Shown here: in pieces, positions 11,771-23,636 of the stretch
Numbering within the stretch: position 1 is the first letter of the stretch
Layout: each line of letters begins with the position of its first letter
The notes under the pieces: model-generated
Told to the model about the DNA's origin: nothing
The model's input: the letters and a program-made list of their open reading frames with translations, nothing else
Databases searched by the model: none
Assembly (NCBI GenBank): GCA_029204225.1
Contig: CM055109.1
Coordinates: 33,733,167 to 33,797,166 of the forward strand
DNA length: 64,000 nt
Direction of reading: 5' to 3'
Source of the DNA: Diphasiastrum complanatum
Lineage: Eukaryota > Streptophyta > Lycopodiopsida > Lycopodiales > Lycopodiaceae
Program-made: the position numbers and the translations under genes

Positions 11771-11960
11771 CTATGGTTAGTTTTATCAGACACTGACGAA
11801 ACATAAATTATATCTAGAAACTAACTCAATCATCGTGTCTATGGAGAGATACATTAGCTAACCGTAAATTAGTCATATTTACCTTTTCGTTCTTTTGATA
11901 ATACGCTTAAATGGTGCTACAGTTTCTCGGTTTAGCTGCGAAGTATTAATTAAGCGCATC
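11771..11960 (+). repeat. Direct repeat unit 1 of about 180 bp
   Basis: The stretch starting CTATGGTTAGTTTTATCAGA and ending GCTGCGAAGTATTA is repeated at 12937-13113 with about 90% identity by eye, in the same orientation and 1.16 kb apart. The second unit ends exactly where the truncated gag-novel-ORF element begins. It could be an LTR-like or local duplication. No coding potential. Confidence 0.7.
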
Positions 11961-12936
11961 GATACCGGAACGCCTATATTCCCGACGATGGCGTAAACTA
12001 CAGATAAAGGATGAATGTATCGAGCATGGGTGACGTGAAGGCGATCCACCACATAATGGTCTCTTTAACTGATCCATACGCAAAGACAATCAATCTAGTT
12101 TCCACTCACTTCATAAAAAATAGCAACATCAAACCAAATATTTTCAAACCCAAGAACGAGAATGCAACTGTGACTTTTTCTGCTGTGCAAGCATACCTCA
12201 TCGGCCGATGCATCGAATTCCCTGTCCTTGCTTTATCGTTGGGGCTGAAGTCACGCACTCCCAGTCCTTACTCTACCGTTAGGACTGAATCCATGAATCG
12301 CTAGTACTTTTGTGTTTATGTGATCCAGCTTCTGTGAGCATGCGAGGATGAAATCATAAAATTATGGACTTGCAGAAGTTCGACGCTTGATGTTTTCTCC
12401 TCCTGATACTAACCATTTTGGAGAACCAACAAGTAAATGAATCAACCCAATTCGTACATTAGCCTTTGGCGTGAAATCTCGTAGATGTATCGAAGTTCAG
12501 CATTGTCCCACATGCCGTAGTAGTATCTGCAATATGATTATCGTGAAAAAATGATGACTTGTTGCGAGGCAGAATTCCTCCGCCGCTCTGAGATGACAAG
12601 TGTCTTTCACATGGTGTTCAATGCCAACCAACGGCTTCTCGAGACCTCAGCTTTTAGAACTACTCAATGGGAGCCCGTGTTATGGACAGTTATAATGGTA
12701 TACCTGAATTATTATTTTCATTCGTGCTGCTGCTGTGTCAAACAACCATTCGTTTAAGTTAAAAACTGCTCGTCCCCCAAACCTTACAAAAAGGACTAAC
12801 TCAAATCCCATTTTAGATAACTAATACTCGAGGAAGCTTTTGGACATGAGATACTTAGTAGTACACTTGTAAGTGACAAAGAGTTGCAAATGCTACTAGT
12901 TTGTTAAAGCTGTCCAAATTAGACTTGATACAAAAC
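11961..12936. other. Unassigned DNA between the direct repeat units
   Basis: Contains only short open frames (12011-12304, 12551-12757) with no recognised motif. A short repeat near 12186-12290 has the pattern 'CCTT GC/AC TTTATCGTTGGGGCTGAA' followed by 'CCTTACTCTACCGTTAGGACTGAA'. No retroviral motif seen. Confidence 0.35.
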
Positions 12937-13113
12937 TATGGTTAATTTTATCAGACACTGACAAAACAAAAATTATATCAAGAAACTAACTCAATCATCC
13001 TGTCTATAGAGACATTAGCTAACAATAAATTAGTCATATTGCCTTTTCGTTCTTTTGATAATATGCTTAAATGGTGCTCTTGTTTCTTGGTTTAGCTGCG
13101 AAGTATTAAGCGC
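12937..13113 (+). repeat. Direct repeat unit 2 of about 180 bp
   Basis: Second copy of the 11771-11960 unit, with small deletions (for example it lacks the second TTAA near its right end). It abuts the 3' truncation point of the minus-strand gag element, so one of them was probably cut by the other's arrival. Confidence 0.7.
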
Positions 13114-13756
13114 ACAAAGGTTAGTCAGAACAATGTCATTGGTGGCACCATCATAAATCAAATGATAGATTCCAAACTTTCCATCCAACATGAAGTAGAG
13201 TAGGTGAAGATGAGTATCAAACCTAATAAATCCAGTCTTCTTGAGTCCATAACAAGCCTCAATAAGCTCACCAATGAGATCTCCCTTGCCTTGAAGAAAT
13301 TGCCTCGATTTGCTCCATGTAGTCTTCTCCAACCAACCTTTTGTCATCTTGATCATGAGTGATCAATCCACAATCATAGAATCTTTTGAGTTGATGAAGA
13401 GTTGTGAGATCCATGCCTTGGATCTTCCATTGCTCTTTCCTTCATAGGACTCCCTCTTAATGATTGCATCATAAGAAGTAGAAACCTCAAAAATAATTAG
13501 AAGCCATGAAAAAAATGATTAGTACCTTCAACATAAGGATGATTGAAGTACTCTCTTTTTTCAAACAGGAACTTCTACTCAATGTTTTAGGTAATGACTC
13601 ATATGATAATGATTCATCCTCACTATCATTCACAATGACATCATTCAAAGTACATCCTACTTTGAACTCTTCACATACTTCTCTTCTTCTTGACTTGTGA
13701 CTATCTCCCTCACAAAGTCTCTTGATAGAACCATTTGATCTACTCTCTTCAAACAT
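13114..13756 (-). pseudogene. Truncated novel ORF region (copy C) related to the 61-64 kb element
   Basis: Two frames here match the unfamiliar part of the large frame at 61264-64000. 13487-13756 shares REVCE.FKVGCTLNDV, the Ser/Leu-rich SLSRSSCLK.ESTS and LMLKVL. 13030-13356 and adjacent sequence share LLQGKGD.IGELIE.CY and IRFDTHLHLLYFML. The linker between zinc knuckle and REVCE is about 500 bp shorter than in the large copy. Everything matching 61264-62340 is missing: the similarity ends at about 13114, at the 180-bp direct repeat. Frame changes and stops make it a pseudogene. Its value is that it shows the novel region belongs to an older, multi-copy family. Confidence 0.7.
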
Positions 13757-13759
13757 TCA

Positions 13760-14544
13760 TTAGCAAAATGCCCTTTGATTTCACAATAAAATCATTTCAA
13801 CTTAGACGTATCTTTCTTTTTGCCAAAAGAGGAAGTCTCACCTTGATCTTGCTCTTTAGACCATTTTCCTTTGCCTTTGCCCTTGAACTTGCCTTTGATG
13901 AACATAGCATCCTCTACATAATGAGATGTCGATGTAGATCCACCTCTTCTTGATTGAAGACTATACTCCTCATTCACCAAGATCTCTTGCAAATCCACAA
14001 TACTTGGCAAAGTCTTTTGAATAGCAAAACTTTGAGCAATATTAGCATGATCATCCAACAAGCCATTAAGTATAACTTGAACATTAAGTATAGCTTGAAC
14101 AAGTTCTACCTCCTTAATGCTTTCATCAATACATGCTAACTCAGCATTGAATGCTTTAACCCTCAAAACAAAATCATGAGTACTCTCTTCCTTCTTTTGC
14201 AAACTTTGAAAAATTTGTCTTCTTAGAGTCAACACTCTAGATGTAGACTTGGATTGATAAAGCTTCTTCAAAGCTTCCCAAGCCTCCAAAGATGATGTGC
14301 ACTTACCAATCTCCTTGAGAAGTTCATTGTTAACATTCATCTTAATCATGTGTAGAGCCCTTTTGGCCCTCTTATCATACCTCATTTGATCTTGTTGAGT
14401 TGTTGGTCTCTCCTTCAAACCTGCAACAATCTCCATCAACTCATTCAACTCCAATAAGGAATCCATCCTCACCTTCCAAGTAGAATAGTTGATTGAAGTA
14501 AACCTATCATTGCCTTCCAACATGAATCCACCACTTGTAGCCAT
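13760..14544 (-). pseudogene. Copia gag (copy C) with stop at the zinc knuckle
   Basis: Gag of a copia-type element. It most likely starts at the ATG at 14544 (MATSGGFMLEGNDRF), since the ATG-like upstream extension to 14613 has no gag similarity. The UBN2 region (NYSTWKVRMDSLLELNELM, KRALHMIKMNVNNELLKEIGKC, RVLTLRRQIFQSLQKKEEST) is complete. It contains an 18-bp in-frame tandem duplication (VQAILN VQVILN, about 14064-14099). The basic linker KGKFKGKGKGKWSK precedes the zinc knuckle. There the first Cys codon reads TGA, ending the frame at 13792. The rest of the knuckle (FYCEIKGHFANEC) is still readable, but downstream sequence is in another frame. Confidence 0.8.
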
Positions 14545-14895
14545 GTTGCAATGACTTGATCTTCTCCTTTCAACCCGTTCCAATGCACAAAGCACTCTCT
14601 TGAATGTCAACAAATGAACTCAAGAAGAAATCACAAAGATATGGAACCTCTCAAATCTCTTCTAGCACTTCTAACTAGAAAATCAATACATAGAATAGTG
14701 ATCAACCTATGATCTATCCTCAATCTAATGATTCTTGCCACTTTCTAAGATTGAAACACACTCAAATGGAGTTCAGTAACCTCACAAACTAGAGATCCAA
14801 TTAAAATTAGGGTTTTGACAAAATCACAAAAAATTCAATATCTCAAATTCTACCTGCAATTGCCAGATGTTATCATCTAGTCACCATGTGTCATT
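14545..14895 (-). repeat. 5' leader of the copy C gag element
   Basis: Read on the minus strand, this matches the leader in front of the gag start at 53831 (shared stretches include CCATATCTTTGTGATTTCTT and TTTCAATCTTAGAAAGT). No PBS or LTR follows on the right, so the element is truncated at both ends. Confidence 0.6.
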
Positions 14896-15401
14896 GGCAA
14901 AGTATGGCATAATATCTCACAATAGGAAAATAGTGTTACACTCATACCTTATTACAATCAAAGTTCTTGCCAGTTATATTACTACACATTGCCGGTTTAA
15001 TTTTTCTGAGTATTGGAAATAGGGACATAGGTGAATGGATTCCAATTATTATTGTCCAAAATCACTACTTTTAAAAAAAGACAAATTTCAAAATTTTGGG
15101 TAGTTGGACACCCAAGAATAGTAGGATGTTTGGACACTTATGACATCATTTAACCAGATGATTACAATTTAGCAGATAAAAGATTGTGTCGTTCAGTGCA
15201 CTATATATTCTTTGACAAGGCTTGGGAATATAACGGCCAACAATCTTTGATAATTGTGTGATTTTAGAATGCAACAATCTTGAGTTGATTTTAGCATTTA
15301 GTGAAGGCCTTGAAATTCATCTTGAAACAGACCACGAAATACTGAATCTAAATTAGTCAGGTCCTCAAAACAGACCTCGAAATACTGAAACTAATTTGAG
15401 G
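14896..15401. other. Non-coding, nothing recognised
   Basis: AT-rich. It contains a short near-repeat (CAGACC.CGAAATACTGAA near 15330 and 15372) just before the telomere-like tract. No gene seen. Confidence 0.4.
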
Positions 15402-15425
15402 GGGTTTAGGGTTTAGGGTTTAGGG
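15402..15425 (+). repeat. Short interstitial telomere-like tract (TTTAGGG)3
   Basis: GGG followed by three exact TTTAGGG units, the plant telomere repeat type. It is too short to indicate a chromosome end. Similar short tracts occur as telo-box motifs or relics of break repair. Confidence 0.8.
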
Positions 15426-16640
15426 ATTCTTGCAAATTTCAAAAAGGCTGACCATTGTTGCGGCATTTTTGAAGAGGGAAGAGGAGTGGGTTATGGTATC
15501 AAGGGTCATACCTGTCGTCTTTGTCGTCTCCCTTGTACGGTTGATCCTTCCTCACCCTCTTTATCCTCCTCACTCTCTTTATTCTCCTCACATTTGAATG
15601 CTCCTCTTGCTCTTGCCTCTCTTGCTATTGTTCTTTGCTTCCTCCTCTTGCACTTTGCTTGCTCCTCTTGCACTTTGCTTATTCCTCGTGCTCTTCCTCT
15701 TTGTTTACTCCTTGCAAAGTCAAATGTGGTGAGCTCAAGAACAAAAGAGAAAGTGGACAATGGAGGCTTTTTTTATTATTGGATGTAAGGTAATCTCCCT
15801 CTGTTATTACAGATTGGTTTTATTTCTTCAAGTTTTCTATGCAAGTTTCTTTTGAGTCAAAGGAGTCGGCGGATCCACAAAAGTTTTTTATGGTAAGACA
15901 TGGCTCGTAAAGGTCGTCGGAATATGCGGATCTATAGGATTTGTTGTTCCGAAGGCTATTCCGATGGCCTATTTTTTATCAACGTGCTATAGATCCATGT
16001 GAGGAATGATGAGGGTACTATAGATCCATAGATTTTGTTGTAGATCCAGACTTATAGAGGGTCGGAATGCCTATTGGAATATGAGAATCTATGGGGTTTG
16101 TTAAATCAGCACCTATTCTGAGGGGTATTATGATGCCAAATCTTATTCATCAACTGGATATCCAGTTTTTTTGTGCATATACAAGATTCCATATGGATCT
16201 TCGTTGTTCTTTGTGTAAAATTAGTTTATTGCAATAATTTTGTTGTGGTAATATACTTAATAAACTACACTATTGGTTTTTGTTTTGCATGTTTCATTGT
16301 TGGTTTCTAGGCCAATCACCATCAGAGCATTTGAGGCGCAAATTCTGTAGCAAATCCCAGAGGTACTTTCAGGGTCGGAATGGAGGACGTAATACACCAT
16401 GATATTTTTTACAGTATACTGGTGTTCCTTCTTACATTTTGTTTTGAGCTTTTAAATGGTAGATCTGTGAATTTGTTGATAGATTTGTAATTTAGCTTAG
16501 GTGTTTTTATGAGCTGAATCTTCAATAGTTGTATGAGTTTTTTGCAAGTTTGTATGCCAATTTTTTAGCTAAAACACCATCCAAGCAGCTGATTAACAAA
16601 ATAAAATCTTGACATGAAGGCTTAAAGCTATGCCAGGTTC
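15426..16640. other. Unassigned; pyrimidine-rich low-complexity and GATC-rich stretch
   Basis: 15530-15720 is a CT-rich low-complexity region with the repeated phrase CTCCTCTTGCACTTTGCTT. 15850-16150 repeats GGATCTATAGG/GATCCATAG variants. No coding family recognised. Confidence 0.4.
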
Positions 16641-16646
16641 AATTTT

Positions 16647-17170
16647 TCTAGCTTACTCGAGAAGTGCTCACGTCTGAACAAATAGCTTTGCTACCAATGA
16701 ATTTTCAAAAAACCATCATAGGATTTTACAATTGATTTTTGCCATCCTACTTGAACACCCATCAACTTTGAGATAATGTTCTTCCAAAAGAGATTATTGT
16801 CAAAAAATTTCATTAGCCAACAAAATCAGGTTTGATAGCCATAGAGCAAAGATGTAGACAACTCAAACAATGCTCAAGACAAAACATTTTTTTAGTGATT
16901 ATATGAAAAGATGCATACCTTATTTACATCTTATCACAATCTATTAGAGCTACAAATCAAGTTTAATAGCCCTTGTTCCCACCACAAGTGTCAGCCTACT
17001 GGAGAAGTGCTCAAGTTTGAACAAATACTCCCAGTTGAGCAGTGCCATATTCTAGTATTCCATCAGTGCAAACTACTAGAATACTATTCCAGTACAAACA
17101 AAGTTTTTCATAAATGATCTTTTCTAGCCTACTTGAGCAATGCTTGAGTTTGATGAAATATGTGCACACA
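16647..17170 (+). repeat. Three degenerate copies of a ~38-bp motif
   Basis: A motif like TCTAGCCTACTGGAGAAGTG, continuing CTCAAGTTTGAACAAAT, appears at about 16647, 16991 and 17123. Spacing is irregular (344 and 132 bp). Probably remnants of a decayed repeat. Confidence 0.5.
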
Positions 17171-20100
17171 CAGAAAGTACAAAAAATTGCTCCAACTCGA
17201 GAGATATTCTTTATGTCTTCTAGAGGAAAATAATTCATGAATGCTAATGTGCACTTACTTTGATGACCATATAAAAATGATCTAACAAACCCGAGTAGGG
17301 TGTTGTGGAGAAAAATTAGATGGTGCATTTTTATTTTAGCCACGTGTGCCCTAAGCTTCAAATTACCTTTAGCTATCAATTGTGCGACTAGGAGGGCCAA
17401 TTGCATGATTGTTGGAAATCACGTGCACCCCTATTTCACATTGATGGGATTTTTATTAAACTTTCACATGACATGTATAATGTAAGGGTACCTTTGAAAT
17501 AAAATAAGTATAAACCTTTCCCCAAACTGTGTTTCTTTTAACTTTTGGAGTTAGGAACTCCCCGATTGAATTTTTTTTTTTCTTTTTGTGGAATTTTAAA
17601 CTGGTTGAAATTTGAAAATAGGTTACTTGTTTGATAGTTTCTAATCGATGTTGATCGATAGAAATCAGTCAAGTGAATGTTTGTGCAAGATACTCGTTAA
17701 ATTTGTATTAAAATCGTCAAACAATATGAAATGACCAGATTGGATGAGTGGCAATAGTATTCTTTATCTAGTCAATAAATCTGATAGGATACAGTTGAAG
17801 AATTACTAAAATCCTATTGGTGGGATTTCCATTCATGTAATTTCATATTCTATGTTTGGATAGGTTTTGTCAATATTAACAGAGTAATGCCAAACGAGTC
17901 AATAAAATAAAATAAAGTCCAATTTTATTGGAAAATTTGTAATAATAGGAATTACATAACTGATTTCATTTCCAGTAAAATCCTATGGTGAATTATATTC
18001 AGCCCAAGTATAGGACAAAAATGAGATTGTTTTGGACTTTTTCCTACAGTAATTGAATTTTTTAAACCATTTACTAATGTCATTACATCTTCTTGGTACC
18101 TGCTGAAATAGATTTTCAGGGAACTGAAAATTCTAAGGAGGGAAGAAAAGTGAACATCAGAGGTAGTAAGTGTGACCGGGAAATGTATTTCGCAGTTGGG
18201 ATTTTGGTAATCCTTGTAAATAATTGTTTAATACTGGTTATTGATCTCCTGGTTAGAATTCATTCAGATGAATTCATAACTGATATCTTTGTATCCATTG
18301 AGTTTTTCGTAGTTTTGGATGTCAATTGTGAGGTTTAGAAGTGGAATCTGATACGTTGATTACATTGGATCTATTAGTTGACATAAGCTTGTCCCTAGAC
18401 TTGATGCATCAGTAGGGTTTTAAAACTTGTCAATAACCAGAAAGGTTCAGAGTGTAATAGTGAACCATGTTAATTCTTCTGTCTAAGTCACATAATCATA
18501 TGTAGATTATGGGTATCCATCTGATAGGCATGCCGGTCATCCAAATAAATGGATTCTCCAGTGTTTGGGAATAAGAGATAATATCCTATATGGACTAAAG
18601 GACAACTAGATGATCACTGGATCTCTAGAATATCAGATAAGGCGGTTAAGAGTTTTCCGGAAGGAAAAGCTGATGGTATGGGACATCAGTAATTTTGGAA
18701 AGGAAATTCTAAGACTGGTGTGTTTTAGTACCTAGTCGCGATATGGGAAAGAAGAAAACCATTTGATCAAATGTGGGGTATTTTGTTTGAGGTTTTATCT
18801 AGATCCCAATGTGGTATCTCATTATTTACAAAATCAGAGGCCCTCAAATCTATTTCTCGCTTTCTTAATTAATCCTTTACTTCTTAGTAATTTTTCAAAT
18901 ATAGGATATCAGACTGATTTATATGATTCTTTTTAGCACGAAGTTATTCTTCTAAAAGATTGTTATGTCATATAAATTACTACTTGTAGGAATAGACTTG
19001 GAATTCAGATAGATTCAATTTCTTAAACCATGGAATATCTCTATTGCATAAATGGACTTTGGTGGAATAGTAGTTTCTATCACTCGGAGTGAAAATATTT
19101 GAAGGAAAAGTCCTGTGTGTAATAGGGTGAATCCTTTAGTGGAAGCACTTATTACTGACTTTTCTAGAATATAGATATTTTCATATATCATCTTTCCAGT
19201 TAATTTTTATGAAAATTTATAATTTTCTTAAAAGGAGGGGTGAAGTGGTGGGATAAAATTCTATTTGGGAATCTGTTGGTTGCATAGTTTTCAGAAGAGA
19301 ACCAACTGCGGCATAGAAATAAGATTTGGTCTGAAAGTAATTTCGGACAGATTCAGAGTAAGATACCTAATTGGAACTTTTTAAAATAAGAGAAATTCTC
19401 TAGGGATTGTGTGGACAATCTGGAACTAGAACTGGTTTCGAATTTGAATCATTATCTATTTGTAGTACAGTAAAAGGTCAAAAGTTACTAATTCCATTTT
19501 GATTGGAATAAAAGTAAGTTTGATCAGAATTTAAGTCTGAGAGTTCTATATTGGATCAACCTAATCTTAGTTTAAGTACTAGGATCTGAGAGGGGTTAAG
19601 CAGTGAGAGAAATTATGTAATTAGAGGTAAGTGGGATTGGAAAACTGTTGAGAGTGAATTTTATTCGTCTCAAAGATTTTTTGAATATGTTATTTACTCA
19701 TGAGAAATAGAAAATATCTTGTAGCTGAGTTACAAGATCTCAGTGAGATATGTGAGTAACATATGTGGGTTCTGGAGGAATCTGCTGGGTAAGAATGTGT
19801 TTATGTACTGGGTCATAGTGAGATTATTCTCATATGTGCACGATTAATCTTGTATGAATCTACTGTGTAATCCTAGTTACTAAGGTTATCTGGTGCACTT
19901 AACCTAGTCGGCGAACATAAGCATATGATCAAGTATTGTTTTGACATATACTTGCAGAGTTAATAAATCTTTCTATAGAAGATTTATGGATTAACTTATA
20001 AATGATTTGGGTAAGGATCTAAATGTGGTGTTATACTAGTAAAATTGAATTCTTTGCTGATTTCACATGTGTGGACTGTCCACAACATGTACTTGTGATC

Positions 20101-21059
20101 TCCTAAGGTGTGTAGATGCACCAAGATCAAGACTAGATTGATATTCAAGATCTATCTTTGATTCTATGGCAAAAACACGCTACTGCATGCATTCAATCAC
20201 TTCCAACTCTCACTCACACGTGTGGGAAGTATTAAAAAATTATTCTAAGTAAAAACAAGCTGCTCTCCTCGGGTAGAGAAAGAAAAAACCATCATGAGCT
20301 CTCGGGTAGAGAGAGAAAGCTAGAAATCCAATGACACTCAAAATCCACACAATCACCAAATCAATTAGATCCAAAATGAGGAGTACAATGATACTAGTAG
20401 ATCCACGAGCTACCACTATGCTTAACTATGATTGGACCACACTTTGTCACCTCTTAATCCTATTGGACCATTGATCCATGCACTCTTAATTCTATTGGAC
20501 TATATTCAGGCAATATTGTCACTACTAATGAATGTGATAGTGGGAGGCTCATGGCAGTGGAATGCGAGCACTAGGGTGGTGTGTTTGTTTGTGGTGGCTA
20601 TTGTTCAAAGGCGGACATAGTTAGTAGGTGGTCGGCTCAGTCTAGTCAGATGAGGGGGCGGTTGAGGATGATTCAAGGGCGGACAAATGGGGTGCGTGTA
20701 CTTATTGATGCTAGATAGTTAGAAATGTTTAAAGTAGTTTAATGGGAGAATGCTTTGGTCAAGACAAAGGCAGGGTGAGGTGCGTGGAGGGCATGGCTTG
20801 TATAGATGTAGTGTTTGTCAGGGAAGGATGTCAGGAGTTTTGATCAGGGAGCCATTCGTTCATGCAGGTCGTGGGTAGAGTGTTTTGTTGAGAGGGCTGT
20901 GGAGAGAGTCTGTTGAAATGTTGTTGGCAGGCAGATTGTTCACAAGCAGGTTGGAAACGGGTTGCGATCAAATGCAGGTTTTTGTGAATGCGGTCGATGC
21001 GGCTTGAGTGGTCTCTACGGGCATATGCAGTGTCTATGGTTACCTGTGGCTATGATGGG
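17171..21059. other. Long non-coding stretch without recognisable features
   Basis: About 3.9 kb of AT-rich DNA with stops in all frames and no retroviral motif that I could find. Two similar GGGTAGAGA.AGAAA segments near 20268 and 20304 are the only local repeats noticed. It may be old LTR or UTR sequence of a large element, which cannot be shown from this window alone. Confidence 0.4.
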
Positions 21060-21067
21060 TGATGGAG

Positions 21068-21245
21068 GTGTCAGCGGTTGATTACGGTTGTAGCAGGCGA
21101 TTGCGGTTGCAGCAGAAAATTGCGGTTGCAGCAGACAATTGCGCTTTGTAGCAGTGGTTGCAGTTGCGGCGGGCGTTTGCGGTTGTGGCAGTCGATTGCG
21201 ATGTCAGCGATTGATGGCGATGTCAGCGGTCGATGGCGGTTACTA
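21068..21245 (+). repeat. Short minisatellite, ~18-20 bp units (GCGGTTGCAGCAGRMAATT type)
   Basis: About nine imperfect units containing GCGGTTG(C/T)(A/G)GCAG or GCGATGTCAGCGRT, G-rich on the plus strand and directly in front of the larger 25-bp array. Not a coding repeat. Confidence 0.6.
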
Positions 21246-21666
21246 TAGGGCAACTATGGATGGGGTTGGAATATGGGTGAAGGAATGATCGGATTGAATT
21301 GCGGTCCTGACGGTGTAAGTGTGGAGGTAGTGTGCTGGTGATAATTGTGGGGGTGCAACTTGTTGCGATTGAAGGGGAATGCAGTGGATGTGATGATGTG
21401 CAGACGTTGCGATGGGTTGCGGTGAATGTGATCTCTACGGTGCAGAGGCTGATGCAATTGAGGTGTAGTTGAATGCGGTCCCTACGATGAAAAGGCTGTT
21501 CCCACGGGTCAATGTGATCACTACGGCTCAATGCAGATGTAGGCTTGTGTAGTTGGTCGCGTTTACAATGTTGCAGATAGATAAATATATTGTCAATGCA
21601 AGCTATAGTTCTGAACGTCGTTGGAAATTTCTGTGGTCTAGCGTGGATATGGGCTGACTGAAGCAG

Positions 21667-22263
21667 GTCGTCGGTTGAGATTGGACTGAATGGCCGTCGA
21701 TTGAGATTTCACTAAGGCCATCGGTTGAGATTTTACTGAGGGCCGTCGGTCGAGATTTCACAGGGCACCGTCGATTGAGATTTGATTGAGGGCCATCGGT
21801 CAAGAATTCACAAGGCACCGTCGGTTGAGATTTGATTGAGGGCCGTCGGTCAAGATTTCACAGGGCACCGTTGTCTAGAACGGATAGAATCTCATCGGTT
21901 GAGATTGGAAGCGGATCCCGTCGGTTGAGATCTGAGCGACTTACGTCAGTTGAGATCTGACCGATGGATGTCAGTTGAGATCTGACAGGTGGACGTCAGT
22001 TGAGATCTGACTGATGGTGTCAGTTGAGATCTAATGCAGGGCTGTCGGGCGAGATTGGAATGAGGCCGTCGGTTGAGATTTGAGTGGAAACCGTCGGTCA
22101 AGATTTCAATAGATTACCGTCGGTCGAGATGTAACAGATGACCATCGGTTGAGATTTGAGAGAGTGTGTGTCGGTTGACAATCAACAGAATGCGTCGATT
22201 GATATGGACACGAGCTCTCCGGTTGAAATTTCAACACAGGGGGGTCGCTCCGGTTGAGATGTG
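21667..22263 (+). repeat. 25-bp minisatellite, about 24 diverged units
   Basis: The core CCGTCGGTTGAGATTTGA recurs about every 25 bp for 600 bp. Some neighbouring units (about 21727-21870) alternate between a GGTTGAGATTTGATTGAGGG form and a GGTCAAGATTTCACAGGGCA form, which gives a 50-bp higher-order period. The unit length is not a multiple of three and all frames contain stops, so it is not a protein repeat. It ends about 70 bp from a PBS-like sequence, so it may lie in the leader of a minus-strand LTR element. Confidence 0.85.
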
Positions 22264-22328
22264 ATCATGAGGGGACGAGCGGAGCGTGGACAAGGTTGTG
22301 GGTTTCTGATGTAGAAGGTGTTGGAGTT

Positions 22329-22346
22329 CAATGGGCAACGGTGCCA
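22329..22346 (-). other. Probable primer binding site, tRNA-Asp type
   Basis: On the minus strand TGGCACCGTTGCCCATTG follows the probable LTR end ..TTAACA after two bases. It matches the TGGCGCCGTTGCC primer site common in plant gypsy elements, except for one base. Position and orientation agree with the adjacent LTR candidate. Confidence 0.55.
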
Positions 22347-22348
22347 AA

Positions 22349-23501
22349 TGTTAACAGATCCTCTGATCCAGAGGATCTGTTGGTTTCTAAAATTAATTCT
22401 TTCTTACTTTTGCCTATCAGCAGAGACGGTGGGTTCTTCTTGAGATTGTCATTCTTGTTTTAAACCCAAAATCAGGCAGAAGGGAATAGACTCTTGTTGT
22501 AATATATTTTTTTGTCCTGCCTGTCAAAGGGTCGAACTCTCTTGAATGCACTTACATTCATACATAGATGCAAGCCAAGAACGCTCATTCATAGATCAGA
22601 GTGTAGCCCAAATGAACATTCTGTAGTTTCTACAGCTATCGACTCTAAAAACGAACTGAATCAGAGCCTAAGCATTACTAACATTGAGCTACACTTGCAT
22701 AAATTGACAAAACAAGAACCAAGAACTAATCTATAGCATGTTAGAAATCCAAGAATCAAGAAACCAACCAGTCTTTTGATTCTTGGACATCCCAAGAACA
22801 TCAAGAACTGGACTGAAAGGAGATATGCAAGAACTACACCACAGATCTAGCCTATTTAGTTTATCTGAATGCTGGTTCCTACATTATTCCACAAACAAGA
22901 AAAAAAACTAATCCACTCTATGAAAGCAACAAATCTAATCCACTCTACAGTCCACAACCACACACAAAAGGAGGGAAGGGCAAGATCATAAATGCATCAC
23001 TCAAGAAACAAGCATGATCAAGGAGCTCAATGGATGCACCAAACTCGTGAGGCTCTTCTCATTTCAGCATGGAGTTGATACAATTCACAAAAAGCTCCTC
23101 TACTCAAAGAGAGAGTGTCTTAAATAAGAAAGAGAGCTCCTTAGGTGGCATTGTAGTGGAATTTCCACATTTACAATTTACAACTGGAATAATGCTCTCC
23201 ACTAGAGGTCACCATCAAAAGGTGGCTCACTCTAGTTTCTTTAAGAGGGGTCTACTTGCATTTAATACATTTTCCTAGAAATACTAGTTCCTACGTGGTC
23301 ATTCCATCTTCCGAGATTTACCATAAGGCTTACACAGTTCTTACATGTCTTTCCTAGACAGTATTTCTCGGCTCTCAAACTCGGCTCTCAGTCTTCGTTA
23401 GTCTCGTCTTCTCAGAGACCTCCTCGGTCTAAGGTGAGAGGTGCTCTTGAGTTGCTCTGTCCGAGTATCTTGGGGATTCGTCAGAATCAGCCAACATCAT
23501 C
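22349..23501 (-). repeat. Candidate gypsy-type 5' LTR (minus orientation)
   Basis: Starts TGTTAACAG on the plus strand next to the PBS. The far end is a guess at ...CCAACATCA near 23501. A perfect 12-bp inverted repeat (AACAGATCCTCT, 5-bp loop) occupies 22353-22381 at the inner end. No second LTR was found in the window, so neither length nor type is confirmed. Confidence 0.35.
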
Positions 23502-23636
23502 CCACCCCTAATGTGTTGTAGGACCCACTGCAACTCATATTAGACGATGTCGCTCCGCTTTGCATTAGCATCTTCGATCATCACTTGGAAAAGCGTAGAT
23601 CCTCGTTCGCTTACATAAAACCAAGTGCTTATTGTC

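Noticed and set aside
15486-15788. Small protein-coding gene with a hydrophobic segment
   Set aside because: The frame lies in CT-rich low-complexity DNA. The Leu/Ser-rich peptide is what such DNA encodes by chance, and the opposite strand is equally open.
21667-22263. CRISPR-like array
   Set aside because: Units are contiguous and diverged with no constant repeat plus unique spacer pattern, and the setting is a plant genome.
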